From NCBI RefSeq assembly GCF_965200585.1, contig NZ_OZ241361.1: DNA of 64,000 nucleotides; one strand, written 5' to 3'. The notes below the pieces were generated by a model that worked only from the letters and a program-made list of their open reading frames with translations, did no database searches and had not been told where the DNA came from. Positions 8,237-17,438 of this stretch are shown here, in pieces. Every line of letters starts with the position of its first letter. The first letter of the stretch is position 1. The translations under genes and the position numbers were made by a program. This DNA comes from Bacterioplanoides sp965200585. GTDB lineage: Bacteria; Pseudomonadota; Gammaproteobacteria; Pseudomonadales; Oceanobacteraceae.

Positions 8237-9126
8237 GAGGTGGGCATATCCAGTGTTAATAACCGCAGCTCGCCAAGAAATTCCCGTGCCGCCGGGCCTA
8301 ATTGATCTTTATCCTGATAATTCAGATAAAAACTGCTGGTACGACTAGCGCCTTCGCTTAATAGCAGGGGTTTTAATATTTCTTGTTCTAAGGCTTCTTT
8401 AACCAAAGGAAAAGGCAGCCAGGCAAAACCCAGGTTTTGGCAAATTAAATCGAAGGAGGCGCGTAAACTACTCACCGTCCAGCGTTGTTCGGCTCCTTGC
8501 CAGCCGCTTGAGCGTTTGGTCTCGTTGGCTGAGTCACGGGTAATAATCTGGCGGTGTGATTTTAAATCTTCGTAGCTGAGCGAACGGTTAAGCTGATGTA
8601 ACGCATGCTGAGAGTGGGCGACGACAATAAATTCCAAGGTGCAGATTTCTTCGTTCAGGCCGTAGGGCATCTGAAAGCCGGATAAGCCGATATCGGCTTC
8701 GCGGTTCTGGATCAGTTCATTGGTACCGGATAACACCGTATCAATAATATCGATACGGATTTGTGGGAATAACGCCGACACTTTTTCCAGTGCCTGATAA
8801 ATAATGGTTTGCGGAAACGCACCGTCGACGGCGATGCGTAATTCCGATTCAACCCCAGAGCTGACCGATTCTGCCACGGCTTCAATACGTGAGACTTCTT
8901 CCAGTAAAAACTCACCACGACGCAGCAGTAATTTTCCCGCTTCGGTTAATCTGGTTTTACGACCAACAACCTCGAACAATTTAATACCCAGCGCTTCTTC
9001 CAGTTTACTCACCGCGTGGTGAATACTGGATTGGCTTTTATGAACTTTAATGGCCGCCTGATTAAAGCCGCCGGCATCGACGACGGCTTTGAACATACGC
9101 CACTGTTCGAGTGTGGTTTTCTGCAT
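8230..9126 (-). CDS. LysR-type transcriptional regulator
   Basis: A 298-residue LysR protein: N-terminal helix-turn-helix (FNQAAIKVHKSQSSIHHAVSKLEEALGIKLFEVVGRKTRLTEAG) and a C-terminal effector domain. It is first in a two-gene operon with the TauE/SafE permease, with a seven-base overlap. By context it likely senses the compound exported by that permease. The ATG at 9124-9126 is the only good start for the full DNA-binding domain. Confidence 0.88.
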   Translation of the reverse strand: MQKTTLEQWRMFKAVVDAGGFNQAAIKVHKSQSSIHHAVSKLEEALGIKLFEVVGRKTRLTEAGKLLLRRGEFLLEEVSRIEAVAESVSSGVESELRIAVDGAFPQTIIYQALEKVSALFPQIRIDIIDTVLSGTNELIQNREADIGLSGFQMPYGLNEEICTLEFIVVAHSQHALHQLNRSLSYEDLKSHRQIITRDSANETKRSSGWQGAEQRWTVSSLRASFDLICQNLGFAWLPFPLVKEALEQEILKPLLLSEGASRTSSFYLNYQDKDQLGPAAREFLGELRLLTLDMPTSC

Positions 9127-9170
9127 TGTTAAGCTACCTGCCTCGATAACGCTTTAAAATAATATGAGAA

Positions 9171-10172
9171 TTAAAGCGGAAAAAGCTCCGCCCGATTATG
9201 CGGCGAAAAATAATTAATATCCGGGCCAATCGGTACCACCTGCGTTGGGTTGATCATAGTGTGGCTGAAATAGTAATGCCGTTTAATATGGTAAAGATCG
9301 ACGGTTTCAGCAACCTGAGGCCATTGGTAAAGCTCACGAATATAATTGGCGATATTAGCAAAATCTTCCAGCCGCTGACGATTGGTTTTAAAGTGGCCAT
9401 GATACACCGCATCAAAACGAATTAAGGTGGTGAATAAACGCCAATCGGCTTCGCTAATCTGATCACCGGCCAGGTAGCGTTGCTTGCTGAGGATGTCTTC
9501 TACCTGATCCAGAGCTGCAAACAATTGCTGGTAAGCACTTTCGTACGCTTCCTGGCTGGTGGCGAAACCACAACGATAAACGCCGTTATTAATACTGTCG
9601 TAAATCAATTCGTTCAGTTCGTCGATTTTTGAGCGTAAAGCGATAGGATAAAAATCCTGAGTATCGCCAGTGATGTCATTAAACGCCGAATTAAACATAC
9701 GGATAATTTCAGACGATTCATTGCTGACGATTCGGTTTTGGTGTTTATCCCATAATACCGGCACTGTCACACGGCCGCTGTAATCGGCTTTATGGCGGGT
9801 ATAAATCTGATGCATATAGTCGGCGTTAAATAAGGTATCGCCACTGCTGCCTTTCTCTGGTGAGTCGTTATCCTGGGCGAAGGTCCAGCCCTGATCCAGC
9901 ATATCCGGGCTGACAACGGAGACGCTGATATGCGCTTCCAGCTGTTTTAACTGACGGAAGATCAGCGTGCGATGGGCCCAGGGGCAGGCCAGTGAGACAT
10001 ACAGATGATAACGTCCTGATTCAGCTTTGAATCCAGCTTCACCACTTGGGCCCGCCTGACCATTGGCAGTTACCCAATTGCGCAACTGAGCGGCTTCGCG
10101 CTGGAAAGCGCCGCCAGATGTTTTGGTTTCATACCATTGATCGTGCCATTGGCCATTCACTAACAGTCCCAT
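9171..10172 (-). CDS. yqjG: Glutathionyl-hydroquinone reductase (Xi-class GST)
   Basis: A 333-residue cytosolic enzyme of the YqjG/ECM4/PcpF family. The N-terminal thioredoxin-fold domain holds the catalytic CPWAHR (Cys63) and the C-terminal helical domain ends with the conserved PxGPDINYFxxHxR segment. These enzymes use glutathione to reduce glutathionyl-hydroquinones, recycling quinones that have been trapped as conjugates. Length and motifs match the family throughout. It is transcribed alone, 45 bases downstream of the LysR gene and in the same direction. Confidence 0.92.
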   Translation of the reverse strand: MGLLVNGQWHDQWYETKTSGGAFQREAAQLRNWVTANGQAGPSGEAGFKAESGRYHLYVSLACPWAHRTLIFRQLKQLEAHISVSVVSPDMLDQGWTFAQDNDSPEKGSSGDTLFNADYMHQIYTRHKADYSGRVTVPVLWDKHQNRIVSNESSEIIRMFNSAFNDITGDTQDFYPIALRSKIDELNELIYDSINNGVYRCGFATSQEAYESAYQQLFAALDQVEDILSKQRYLAGDQISEADWRLFTTLIRFDAVYHGHFKTNRQRLEDFANIANYIRELYQWPQVAETVDLYHIKRHYYFSHTMINPTQVVPIGPDINYFSPHNRAELFPL

Positions 10173-10396
10173 AATTGCCTCGCGTATAAACGAATTTTGA
10201 TGATGACGTGAGTGTATCTTGATTATGTCGAATGAAAATTGCGAATAACAGTATCTTTTGTTCTGAAAATTAGAACTTTGACTATTTGGTTAACTGAATT
10301 TTTAAGAATGGTTTACTGTGGATTTAACTTGGATTGGGCTATGATACGCCGCGCCAGCAACCTGGCATTAAATTCATGACATGGAGTAAGTGAAAA

Positions 10397-11602
10397 ATGG
10401 CGAATCGTACGAAGTTAGCCTTGTTAGTGAGCCCTGCTTTTATCGCAGCTTGTGGACAAGAAGTTAATCCGGAATGGGAAACGTACTTTTCGACCTCGGA
10501 TAATAAAAATAATATCGAATGGTTGAACCACGTTGTTGCTGATAATAATTCTGATCTGATTCTGGCGGGTAGTGTTGTCGTTACCGGTGCTGATCGTACT
10601 CAGGATTCGTTATTAGCGAAATTTGATCAAAATGGAAATAAGATCTGGGATCGCACCTTTGATCTGAAATCTAACCCCCAGGCTTCCAGCTCTGATGATT
10701 CGGTTGTGGATGTTGTTACTGATAATAATGGCAACATTTATGCACTGGGTCAGACCATTGAGAGAGCGGATGGAAGTACTCAATATTCTTCTTTTATTAT
10801 TAAAACCAACCAGGATGGCGACTTGATCTGGCAACAAACGATCAGTGCTGCTCGGGATAGTTTTGATATCGAACTGAAAGATAATGCCTTATTTGTAACC
10901 GGTCTTGAGACTCAGAAATTGTCTCTGGATGGCGAGGTTCTGTTCAGCATTAATCATTCGGATCGTAACTGGGATGTTGAGGTTGATAGCCAGGGTAATA
11001 TTTATGTTGCCGGCCGATCAGGCGTCAGCCAATACAACAGTGCCGGCGCACTGGTATGGTCTCAGGCAACAACCGGTAGCAACCTGAGTTATCGCGTTAA
11101 TATCGAACTGGATGAATACAACAATGCAGTTTTATTAGCGCAATCTGATCAGAATGCGAATAAACAATATATCCGTAGCTATTCGTTATTCGGTGACTCG
11201 AACTGGAGCAAATCCATTACCGTTGGTGGCACCAATGAGCTGAGTGGCCAGCCGGGTATTGTGGTGAGCAATAACGAGTATTGGTTTGCGTTATCGGATA
11301 GCACTGAAAGAACAGTGCTCAGCCTGACGGTTGATGGCGCTCAGAACTGGCGTTTTGAAGACTCTCAGGGGCCAATTCAGGCGATGGGACGACTGGCGAA
11401 CGGTAATATTGCCATTACCGGTGCTGGTAACAGCGTTCTGTTAGATGGCCGGGGTAATGCTGTTGGCACAAACTCGACCCAGTATGCTGGAACGGCGAAC
11501 TCTGGCAGCCTGGTAGTTGATGGTAATCAGATGTTTGTGGGTACATCGGTTTCCGGTGCACCCGGTGGCATTGATATTCATCTGGCGATGTTTGAGCAAT
11601 AA
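10397..11602 (+). CDS. Lipoprotein with beta-propeller-like repeats
   Basis: A 401-residue protein with a lipoprotein signal peptide whose lipobox ends at FIAAC (Cys19). The next residues GQEVN carry no Asp at +2, so the outer membrane is the likely location. The body contains several repeats of the form DxxGNIYxxGxT and DGDLIWQQT, typical of SBBP/PQQ-like beta-propellers that often mediate binding. I know no function for this subfamily. It is monocistronic, with a hairpin about 45 bases after the stop. Confidence 0.75.
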   Translation: MANRTKLALLVSPAFIAACGQEVNPEWETYFSTSDNKNNIEWLNHVVADNNSDLILAGSVVVTGADRTQDSLLAKFDQNGNKIWDRTFDLKSNPQASSSDDSVVDVVTDNNGNIYALGQTIERADGSTQYSSFIIKTNQDGDLIWQQTISAARDSFDIELKDNALFVTGLETQKLSLDGEVLFSINHSDRNWDVEVDSQGNIYVAGRSGVSQYNSAGALVWSQATTGSNLSYRVNIELDEYNNAVLLAQSDQNANKQYIRSYSLFGDSNWSKSITVGGTNELSGQPGIVVSNNEYWFALSDSTERTVLSLTVDGAQNWRFEDSQGPIQAMGRLANGNIAITGAGNSVLLDGRGNAVGTNSTQYAGTANSGSLVVDGNQMFVGTSVSGAPGGIDIHLAMFEQ

Positions 11603-11646
11603 GCCCGTAGCTTAAAGCCCATAACTTAAGCCCGTAAATCTCGTTG

Positions 11647-11676
11647 ATACTCACAGTGGCTGGCCGCTGTGAGTAT
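11647..11676 (+). terminator. Hairpin after the propeller lipoprotein gene
   Basis: ATACTCACAG and CTGTGAGTAT form a ten-base stem around a ten-base loop, followed by CCCTTCTTT. It is a plausible though imperfect rho-independent terminator. Confidence 0.55.
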
Positions 11677-11801
11677 TCCCTTCTTTATCATTGGAATAAT
11701 CTTTTCCGCTGGCAGCATCAGAGCGGGTAGTTTCGCGAATAGAGCATTTCTCTCAGTTAGCTACACTGGCAAGCAGTGAAATAACCGTTACGAGACCCTT
11801 T

Positions 11802-12452
11802 ATGAAACTGTTTGTGTTTGATCATTGCCCGTTTTGTATCAAAGCGACCATGTTGGTTGGGCTGAAAAAAATGCCAGTCACACTGGAGACGATTCAGAAC
11901 CACGACGTTCAGGCGCGGATTGCCAAAGTGGGCAGCAACAGTGTGCCGATTCTGCAAAAAGACGATGGCAGCCATATGGCAGAGAGTCTGGATATTGTTC
12001 GTTATCTGGATCAGTACGACGGCCAGCCAGTATTAGCGGCCGCCACTCAGAGTGACGCGATTCTGGCCTGGGAACAGCAAGCGTATCCGGCCATTCTGCC
12101 GTTACTGTTTCCCCGTACCATCATGGTGGACTTTCCGGAATTTGCTTCCGATGAGGCGAAGCAGTGGTTCCGTCAGAATAAAACCGCCATGTTGGGCATG
12201 AGCTTTGAAGCGGCTTTTGATAACAGCGCTGTGTATCTGCAACATCTGAACAACCAGCTGGTGCAACTGACCTGGCTATCTCTGCCATCGCAGCGTAATC
12301 AACAGCTCAGCTATGACGACATTAATTTGTATCCAACCCTGCGTAACCTGACGCTGATTAAAGGTGTGCAGTTCCCGCCTTTGGTGCGCCAGTACATTGA
12401 AGAAGTGACAGCACTGACTGGCGTACGCCTGTTGGACGATGTGGCGGTGTAG
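11802..12452 (+). CDS. grxB: Glutaredoxin 2
   Basis: A 216-residue GST-like glutaredoxin. The N-terminal thioredoxin fold holds the CPFC active site (Cys9, Cys12), the cis-proline segment NSVPIL and the glutathione-binding AESLDIVRYLD motif. The C-terminal helical domain follows the E. coli GrxB pattern, including the NLTLIKG-like segment. It reduces protein disulphides and glutathione mixed disulphides in the cytoplasm. The gene stands alone. A short tandem duplication of TAGTTGCTG spans its stop codon. Confidence 0.92.
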   Translation: MKLFVFDHCPFCIKATMLVGLKKMPVTLETIQNHDVQARIAKVGSNSVPILQKDDGSHMAESLDIVRYLDQYDGQPVLAAATQSDAILAWEQQAYPAILPLLFPRTIMVDFPEFASDEAKQWFRQNKTAMLGMSFEAAFDNSAVYLQHLNNQLVQLTWLSLPSQRNQQLSYDDINLYPTLRNLTLIKGVQFPPLVRQYIEEVTALTGVRLLDDVAV

Positions 12453-12614
12453 TTGCTGCTGTAGTTGCTGTATGGCCGCTGTGTATCAAAGCAGGGCGAC
12501 CCTAAGCTACTAGATAAGCTCTTTTCAGCCATTTTTCTGAACTTGGCTATACTGAATTCCATGTTGATTATTCACCGTGCTGCGTCATCTCGCAGCCGGA
12601 CATGGGGCTGATGC

Positions 12615-14312
12615 GTGGAATTTCTGTCAAAGAGTATTGTCTGGAAGCTGGTGCTGCCAATTGTTGGTTTTTTTCTGCTGGTATTAGCAGCACTGATGTT
12701 CTTTTTACCAACGGCGCTGCATTCCAATACCGCTGACGTTGTGGTGGCAGATGCCGTTGATAATGCCAAGCAGCTCAAGCGGCTGCGTACTTATTACTCC
12801 ACCAATATTCTCCAGTCGGTAGTCTCTGACAGCGATATTTCAGCTTCGACTCAACACAAACAACAAGCGGGTGTGATCCCGGTTCCGGCCACCTTTCTGC
12901 ACGACGTCAGCCAGGAGATGAGTGACGAGAATACTCAGTTTGCCTTTTACAGTCCCTATCCCTTTGCCAATCGTAGTGGTCGCCAGTTGGATGAGTTTGG
13001 CCGTAACGCCTGGGCTTATTTAAACGAAAACCCGGATGCCGCTTACGCCGAAATGATTGAGCGTGATGGCCAGCAGTTTATGCGGGTTGGGGTTGCCGAC
13101 CGGTTAAGTGCAGCATCCTGCGTGGCGTGCCATAACAGTCACCCAGATTCACCTAAGCGTGACTGGCAGCTAGGTCAGGTGCGTGGTGTGTTGGAAATGA
13201 CGGTGAATGTTGATGAGCAGTACAACAAAGATAACAGCCTGGTTGGCATTATTACCGCGATTTTATGCCTATTGCTGGTGGCCGTATTGGCGGTGGTGGG
13301 CTTCAGTTTCTCACGTTTTATTAAGAGCAAAGTGCGTGATATTACCAAAGCCGTTGACCGGGTTGTGGATGGTGATTTAAGTGTGGAGTTAAAGCACGGT
13401 AACTCGAAAGATGAATTATCGGTGATTATGGCCTCTTTTAATCGGTTAACGCAGCAGTACCACCAGACCGTTGAGCTGATCAGTGCCTCGTCGCTGACGC
13501 TGCAGGAAAAAGCCAACGCCTTGCACGACATCACTTTGCGTACCCGTGATGGTAGCCAGCAGCAATTTCAGCTGACCGCCGACACTGAAGCCTCAATGGC
13601 GCAGATGTTGGATACCGTGCAGCAAGTGGTCGATAGTTCATTACATGCCACCGATATTGCGGTGACAACGGAATCGGTCTCCGCTCAGGGCAAACAAGTG
13701 GTGGATGATTCCGTGGTGGTGATTAAAGGGATGTCGGAACAGGCAGAGCAATCGACGCAGATTATTCATCAGTTGCAGGAAAACGTAGAACAAATTGGTG
13801 ATATGTCGTCGGTGATTGGTTCGATTGCTGAGCAAACCAATCTATTGGCGCTCAACGCCGCCATTGAAGCCGCCCGTGCGGGTGAGCAGGGGCGTGGTTT
13901 TGCCGTGGTGGCGGATGAAGTGCGTTCTCTGGCGAGCAAAACCAAAGACTCAACCGATAAAATTGATCAGATTCTGACGGACCTGAAGGGCACAACCGGG
14001 GTGATGGTTGAGTCGATGGAACTCACCAATGACAAAGCAGCGAATGCGGTCACACAGATTCAGAGTACCGAAGAATCGCTATCGTCTATCAGTCAGCAGG
14101 TGGCTGAAATTACTCAGGCGAACCAACAGATCAAACAATCAACCGATGCCCAGGTTGCGGTATCGGATACGGTGAACAGCAATATCTCCCGGATTGCCGA
14201 CATCTCCAGAGAAGTCTCTGGTGGTGCAGAAGAAATTGCCCAGAGCACCGAAGCGCTGAATGAAATCTCGCGTCAGATGTCTGAGCAGTGCCGTCATTTC
14301 ACTTTAAAATAG
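12615..14312 (+). CDS. Methyl-accepting chemotaxis protein with predicted c-type haem sensor domain
   Basis: A 565-residue chemoreceptor. TM1 spans residues ~11-33. A periplasmic domain (~35-205) carries CVACH (C169-H173), a c-type haem-binding CxxCH, in a Tll0287/DUF3365-like context (YAEMIERDGQQFMRVGVADRL). TM2 spans ~210-232, then a HAMP domain and a cytoplasmic signalling hairpin (EQTNLLALNAAIEAARAGEQGRGFAVVADEVR). A haem sensor would let it respond to redox state, oxygen or NO. The start is a GTG with GGGG nearby. No pentapeptide tether is visible at the C-terminus. No che genes are present in the window. Confidence 0.88.
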   Translation: MEFLSKSIVWKLVLPIVGFFLLVLAALMFFLPTALHSNTADVVVADAVDNAKQLKRLRTYYSTNILQSVVSDSDISASTQHKQQAGVIPVPATFLHDVSQEMSDENTQFAFYSPYPFANRSGRQLDEFGRNAWAYLNENPDAAYAEMIERDGQQFMRVGVADRLSAASCVACHNSHPDSPKRDWQLGQVRGVLEMTVNVDEQYNKDNSLVGIITAILCLLLVAVLAVVGFSFSRFIKSKVRDITKAVDRVVDGDLSVELKHGNSKDELSVIMASFNRLTQQYHQTVELISASSLTLQEKANALHDITLRTRDGSQQQFQLTADTEASMAQMLDTVQQVVDSSLHATDIAVTTESVSAQGKQVVDDSVVVIKGMSEQAEQSTQIIHQLQENVEQIGDMSSVIGSIAEQTNLLALNAAIEAARAGEQGRGFAVVADEVRSLASKTKDSTDKIDQILTDLKGTTGVMVESMELTNDKAANAVTQIQSTEESLSSISQQVAEITQANQQIKQSTDAQVAVSDTVNSNISRIADISREVSGGAEEIAQSTEALNEISRQMSEQCRHFTLK

Positions 14313-14355
14313 AGCACTGAGTTAAAATAAATCGCTAGGCGCTGTTAATAAAAAA

Positions 14356-16035
14356 TTAAGGCGCCAGCTTTTTCTTCAGTGCCCGGGTAATGGGCAGCGG
14401 CATAATCGGCAGTGACTTCAGCACCCAAGGTAAGACTTTACGCTTGGTGCCGCTGACCGACTCTGGGATCATCACCTCAATCAGATTCGGACCGTCATGT
14501 TGGAAGGCGTCGGCTAACGCGCTGTTCAGTTCTTCAGCGCTACTTACCCGAACACCCTGTACCCCCATCCCTTGAGCGAGCTGAGCAAAGTTTAATACCG
14601 GGCCTGTCAGATCGAGTTGTGAGCGGGCTTTCTCGCCAGTGGATTCAGCGCCCACCCGTTCCAGTTCAATATTCAGCACCGAGTACGAGGAATTATTAAA
14701 AATAATGCTGGTGACGTTGGTGTTTTCACGCGCCATGGTCCATAACGCCTGATTGGTGTACATCGAACTGCCATCACCAACCAGTGCCAGTACCGGGCGC
14801 TCCGGACAAGCGATGGCTGCACCGACGGCATTCGGCAAACCCTGACCAATGGCACCACCGGTTAAGGTCAGCATATCGTGACGTGGAGCGCCTTCCGTCA
14901 TGGTGTTGAGCATCAGACCAGAGGTAATGGATTCATCAACAATAATGGCGTTGTCGGGCAGGAAGTGGCCCACCGCCTGACAGGCTTTTTCTGCCGTCAG
15001 TTCACCACTGGGCTGTTCCGGACGGTGCGCTGGCTGTAACAATGGCTGGCTGTTTTCCACTGCTAAAGCGGCCACCAGTTTATTCAGACTTTTTTCTGCA
15101 TCCTGCTCATCTGTGGAGAGCGTAAAGAGCTGACATTTATCGGGTACCAGATAACTCTTCTTCCCCGGATAAGCAAAGAACGACACCGGTGCTTTGCTAT
15201 CCACCAGAATCAGGTTTTTGATATCAGCCAGCTGTACATCAACCAGCTCAGTAAAATAGGCAATACGCTCAACCGCGGGTAAGCCAGCTCCCCGCTCAAT
15301 GCGGGCGGGGAAGGTTTCTGCTAATAACTTCACCCCGTGGGCTTCGGCGATTCTGGCAGCGGCCAGTAAGCTGGGTTCCCGCAATGCACGGCCGCCCAAC
15401 AACAACGCCGTTTTTTTACCGCGCTTTGAAGCCTGGCGAATGACGTCAGCAATTTCTTCGATGGTGCTGTCACTGGCGGCTTCGGCAGCGGGCAACTCGG
15501 GCACATCGGCAACCACACCCCCTTCATTCCAGGAGACATCAGCGGGCAGAATTAAGGTCGATACCTGATTTGGTAGCTGGCGTGCCTGATAAATGGCTTC
15601 CGTAGCATCCTGACATAAGGCTTCGGTAGTTTGCGAGGTGCGCACAAAGCGGGGTGAGACATTGCGGGCAACGGTTTCAATATCCGACTGTAACTGAGCA
15701 TCATATTGCACATGATAAGTCGCGTGATCGCCAACGATATTGATCATCGGCACCTTGCCTTTGCGGGCGTTATGCAGATTGGCTAAGCCATTACCAATTC
15801 CACAACCTAAGTGCAGCAGGGTGGCGGCCGGTTTTTCTGCCATTCGGGCGTAACCATCGGCGGCACCGGTGGCTACCCCTTCAAATAAAGTAAGAACGCC
15901 ACGCATATGTGGCTCGGTGTCGAGGGCGGCAACAAAGTGCATCTCGCTGGTACCCGGATTGGTAAAGCAAGTGGTTACTCCGGCTTTAACCAGCGTTTTA
16001 ATTAACGCCTGGGCGCCATTCATTGAATCAGCCAT
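14356..16035 (-). CDS. ThDP-dependent acetolactate-synthase-like enzyme
   Basis: A 559-residue ThDP enzyme of the acetolactate synthase/benzoylformate decarboxylase group. The PYR domain carries the catalytic Glu in LFEGVATGAADGYARM, the centre is a Rossmann-like domain, and the C-terminal PP domain has GDGSSMYTNQALWTMARENTNVTSIIFNN (GDG...NN cofactor motif). I chose the ATG at 16033-16035 because AGGA lies seven bases upstream; the open frame extends 24 residues further without support. No small regulatory subunit or ilv genes are adjacent, so it is more likely a catabolic or accessory enzyme than the valine-pathway AHAS. Substrate unknown. Confidence 0.85.
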   Translation of the reverse strand: MADSMNGAQALIKTLVKAGVTTCFTNPGTSEMHFVAALDTEPHMRGVLTLFEGVATGAADGYARMAEKPAATLLHLGCGIGNGLANLHNARKGKVPMINIVGDHATYHVQYDAQLQSDIETVARNVSPRFVRTSQTTEALCQDATEAIYQARQLPNQVSTLILPADVSWNEGGVVADVPELPAAEAASDSTIEEIADVIRQASKRGKKTALLLGGRALREPSLLAAARIAEAHGVKLLAETFPARIERGAGLPAVERIAYFTELVDVQLADIKNLILVDSKAPVSFFAYPGKKSYLVPDKCQLFTLSTDEQDAEKSLNKLVAALAVENSQPLLQPAHRPEQPSGELTAEKACQAVGHFLPDNAIIVDESITSGLMLNTMTEGAPRHDMLTLTGGAIGQGLPNAVGAAIACPERPVLALVGDGSSMYTNQALWTMARENTNVTSIIFNNSSYSVLNIELERVGAESTGEKARSQLDLTGPVLNFAQLAQGMGVQGVRVSSAEELNSALADAFQHDGPNLIEVMIPESVSGTKRKVLPWVLKSLPIMPLPITRALKKKLAP

Positions 16036-16265
16036 AACAGATTCCTGAGTGTTATTTTTATTTTTTGAAGCTGTACACACTTTATGCGCAAGCGAGGGCG
16101 GCAGCAATGGGATTTATCAATACCTGCTGGAACAGTTTATTTTGTTTCTGCTTGAGTTTTTTTCTAACAAAAAGAGGTCTGGCTGACTGGCAGCGATTCG
16201 AGATAGATTCGAATTTCATTCGCTAAATCTGATACTGATGTCTGACACTCAGCAAGTTTAAGGCA

Positions 16266-16303
16266 AAAAAAAGCCCCTGATACAACTGTATCAAGGGCCT
16301 TTT
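16266..16303 (-). terminator. Rho-independent terminator of ssrA
   Basis: On the minus strand, GGCCCTTGATACA and TGTATCAGGGGC form a long stem (one G-U or mismatch) followed by eight T residues. It begins just past the tmRNA 3' end. Confidence 0.85.
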
Positions 16304-16306
16304 GGA

Positions 16307-16666
16307 TGGTGGAGATGGGGGGATTTGAACCCCCGTCCGCCAATCCTCCACTAGAGAATCTACATGCTTAGCCGTCTCTATTCATTTAACTCATCACGAC
16401 CCGAGGGGCAGGGTGTTTAGAGCTGTCTCGATTAAGTTTTAACCTGTTGGACTACGAGCGAAGTCCGCGAGGCGAGGCTATAAGACGATGCCACCGTCCC
16501 CCGGCTATAGCCACCCGAGTTCTGGTGTAAGCGGGCTTATGCCGCTAGTGCGTAGTTTTCGTCGTTTGCGACTATAACTAATGTACAGCGTTTATTTACG
16601 AGATCACCGTACGCTCTCGACATGCATCCATAGCTTTGTAATCAACGTCGAATCCTAATCATCCCC
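16307..16666 (-). ncRNA. ssrA: Transfer-messenger RNA (tmRNA)
   Basis: The 5' end reads GGGGATGATTAGGATTCGACG and the 3' end gives a T-arm with GGTTCAAATCC and an encoded CCA, so the two ends fold into the alanine-tRNA-like domain. The tag frame lies at 16540-16569 (minus strand) and encodes ANDENYALAA followed by TAA, so a stalled peptide would receive (A)ANDENYALAA for ClpXP. About 360 nt, the normal bacterial length. smpB, for its protein partner, lies 80 bases upstream in the same direction. A strong terminator follows. Confidence 0.97.
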
Positions 16667-16745
16667 GAATTCTTGTGCTTACGTATATGGCAAGGCGCGA
16701 ATGCTATCACGTCTGGGGTTTTGTTACAGCCCCCAAACACAGCAG

Positions 16746-17225
16746 CTAGCGCACCGAGTGTTTCATTAAGCGTTCTTTTTGCTTATTCCAGTCTTTGTCT
16801 TTGCTGGCAGCACGCTTGTCGTGGTGCTGCTTACCTTTGGCCAGCGCCACTTCAGCTTTAACGTTCGGGCCTTTCCAGTACAGCGCAGTGCAGACGCAGG
16901 TGTGGCCTTTGGCAGCAATTTTCTGCTGCAAACGATCCAGCTCTTTACGATGCATCAGTAGTTTGCGTTCCCGGCGGGGTTCACAAATCACATGGGTTGA
17001 TGCTTCTTTTAATGGTGTAATCAAAGCACCGGTTAACCAGGCTTCACCTTTATGGAATACGATGTAGCTGTCGACCAGTTGCACTTTGCCCTGGCGCAGG
17101 GATTTCACTTCCCATCCTGTCAGGGCAATGCCAGCTTCGAGTTTGTCTTCGATGAAGTAATCGTGGCGGGCTTTTTTGTTCTGGGCAATGCTATTGCCAC
17201 TTGGCTTTGGTTTCTTTTTGCTCAT
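16746..17225 (-). CDS. smpB: SsrA-binding protein SmpB
   Basis: A 159-residue RNA-binding protein that carries tmRNA to stalled ribosomes. Recognisable segments are NKKARHDYFIEDKLEAGIALTGWEVKSLRQGK, the central LLMHRKEL and a basic C-terminal tail (KDKDWNKQKERLMK) that probes the empty mRNA channel. I chose MSKKKPK (17225) because it aligns with the usual SmpB start; an ATG three codons upstream (17234) is also possible. It sits directly upstream of ssrA in the same orientation. Confidence 0.95.
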   Translation of the reverse strand: MSKKKPKPSGNSIAQNKKARHDYFIEDKLEAGIALTGWEVKSLRQGKVQLVDSYIVFHKGEAWLTGALITPLKEASTHVICEPRRERKLLMHRKELDRLQQKIAAKGHTCVCTALYWKGPNVKAEVALAKGKQHHDKRAASKDKDWNKQKERLMKHSVR

Positions 17226-17438
17226 GGGCGGCATTATAGAGGAGGATGTGGCGAGAGACGAGTTCAGATTTTTTGCGGGTACTACTTATTCGCCTTGTTG
17301 CAAGTACTTAGCTCTTGTTTAAAAGCTGACCAATTGTACCAATAATTGACTGTCAGACCTGCTTATGTGCTTGAGCCAGTCTGACAAATCTTGAACAATA
17401 CGCCCAAATTCATTAAGTCGAAACCGGATAATAAAATT

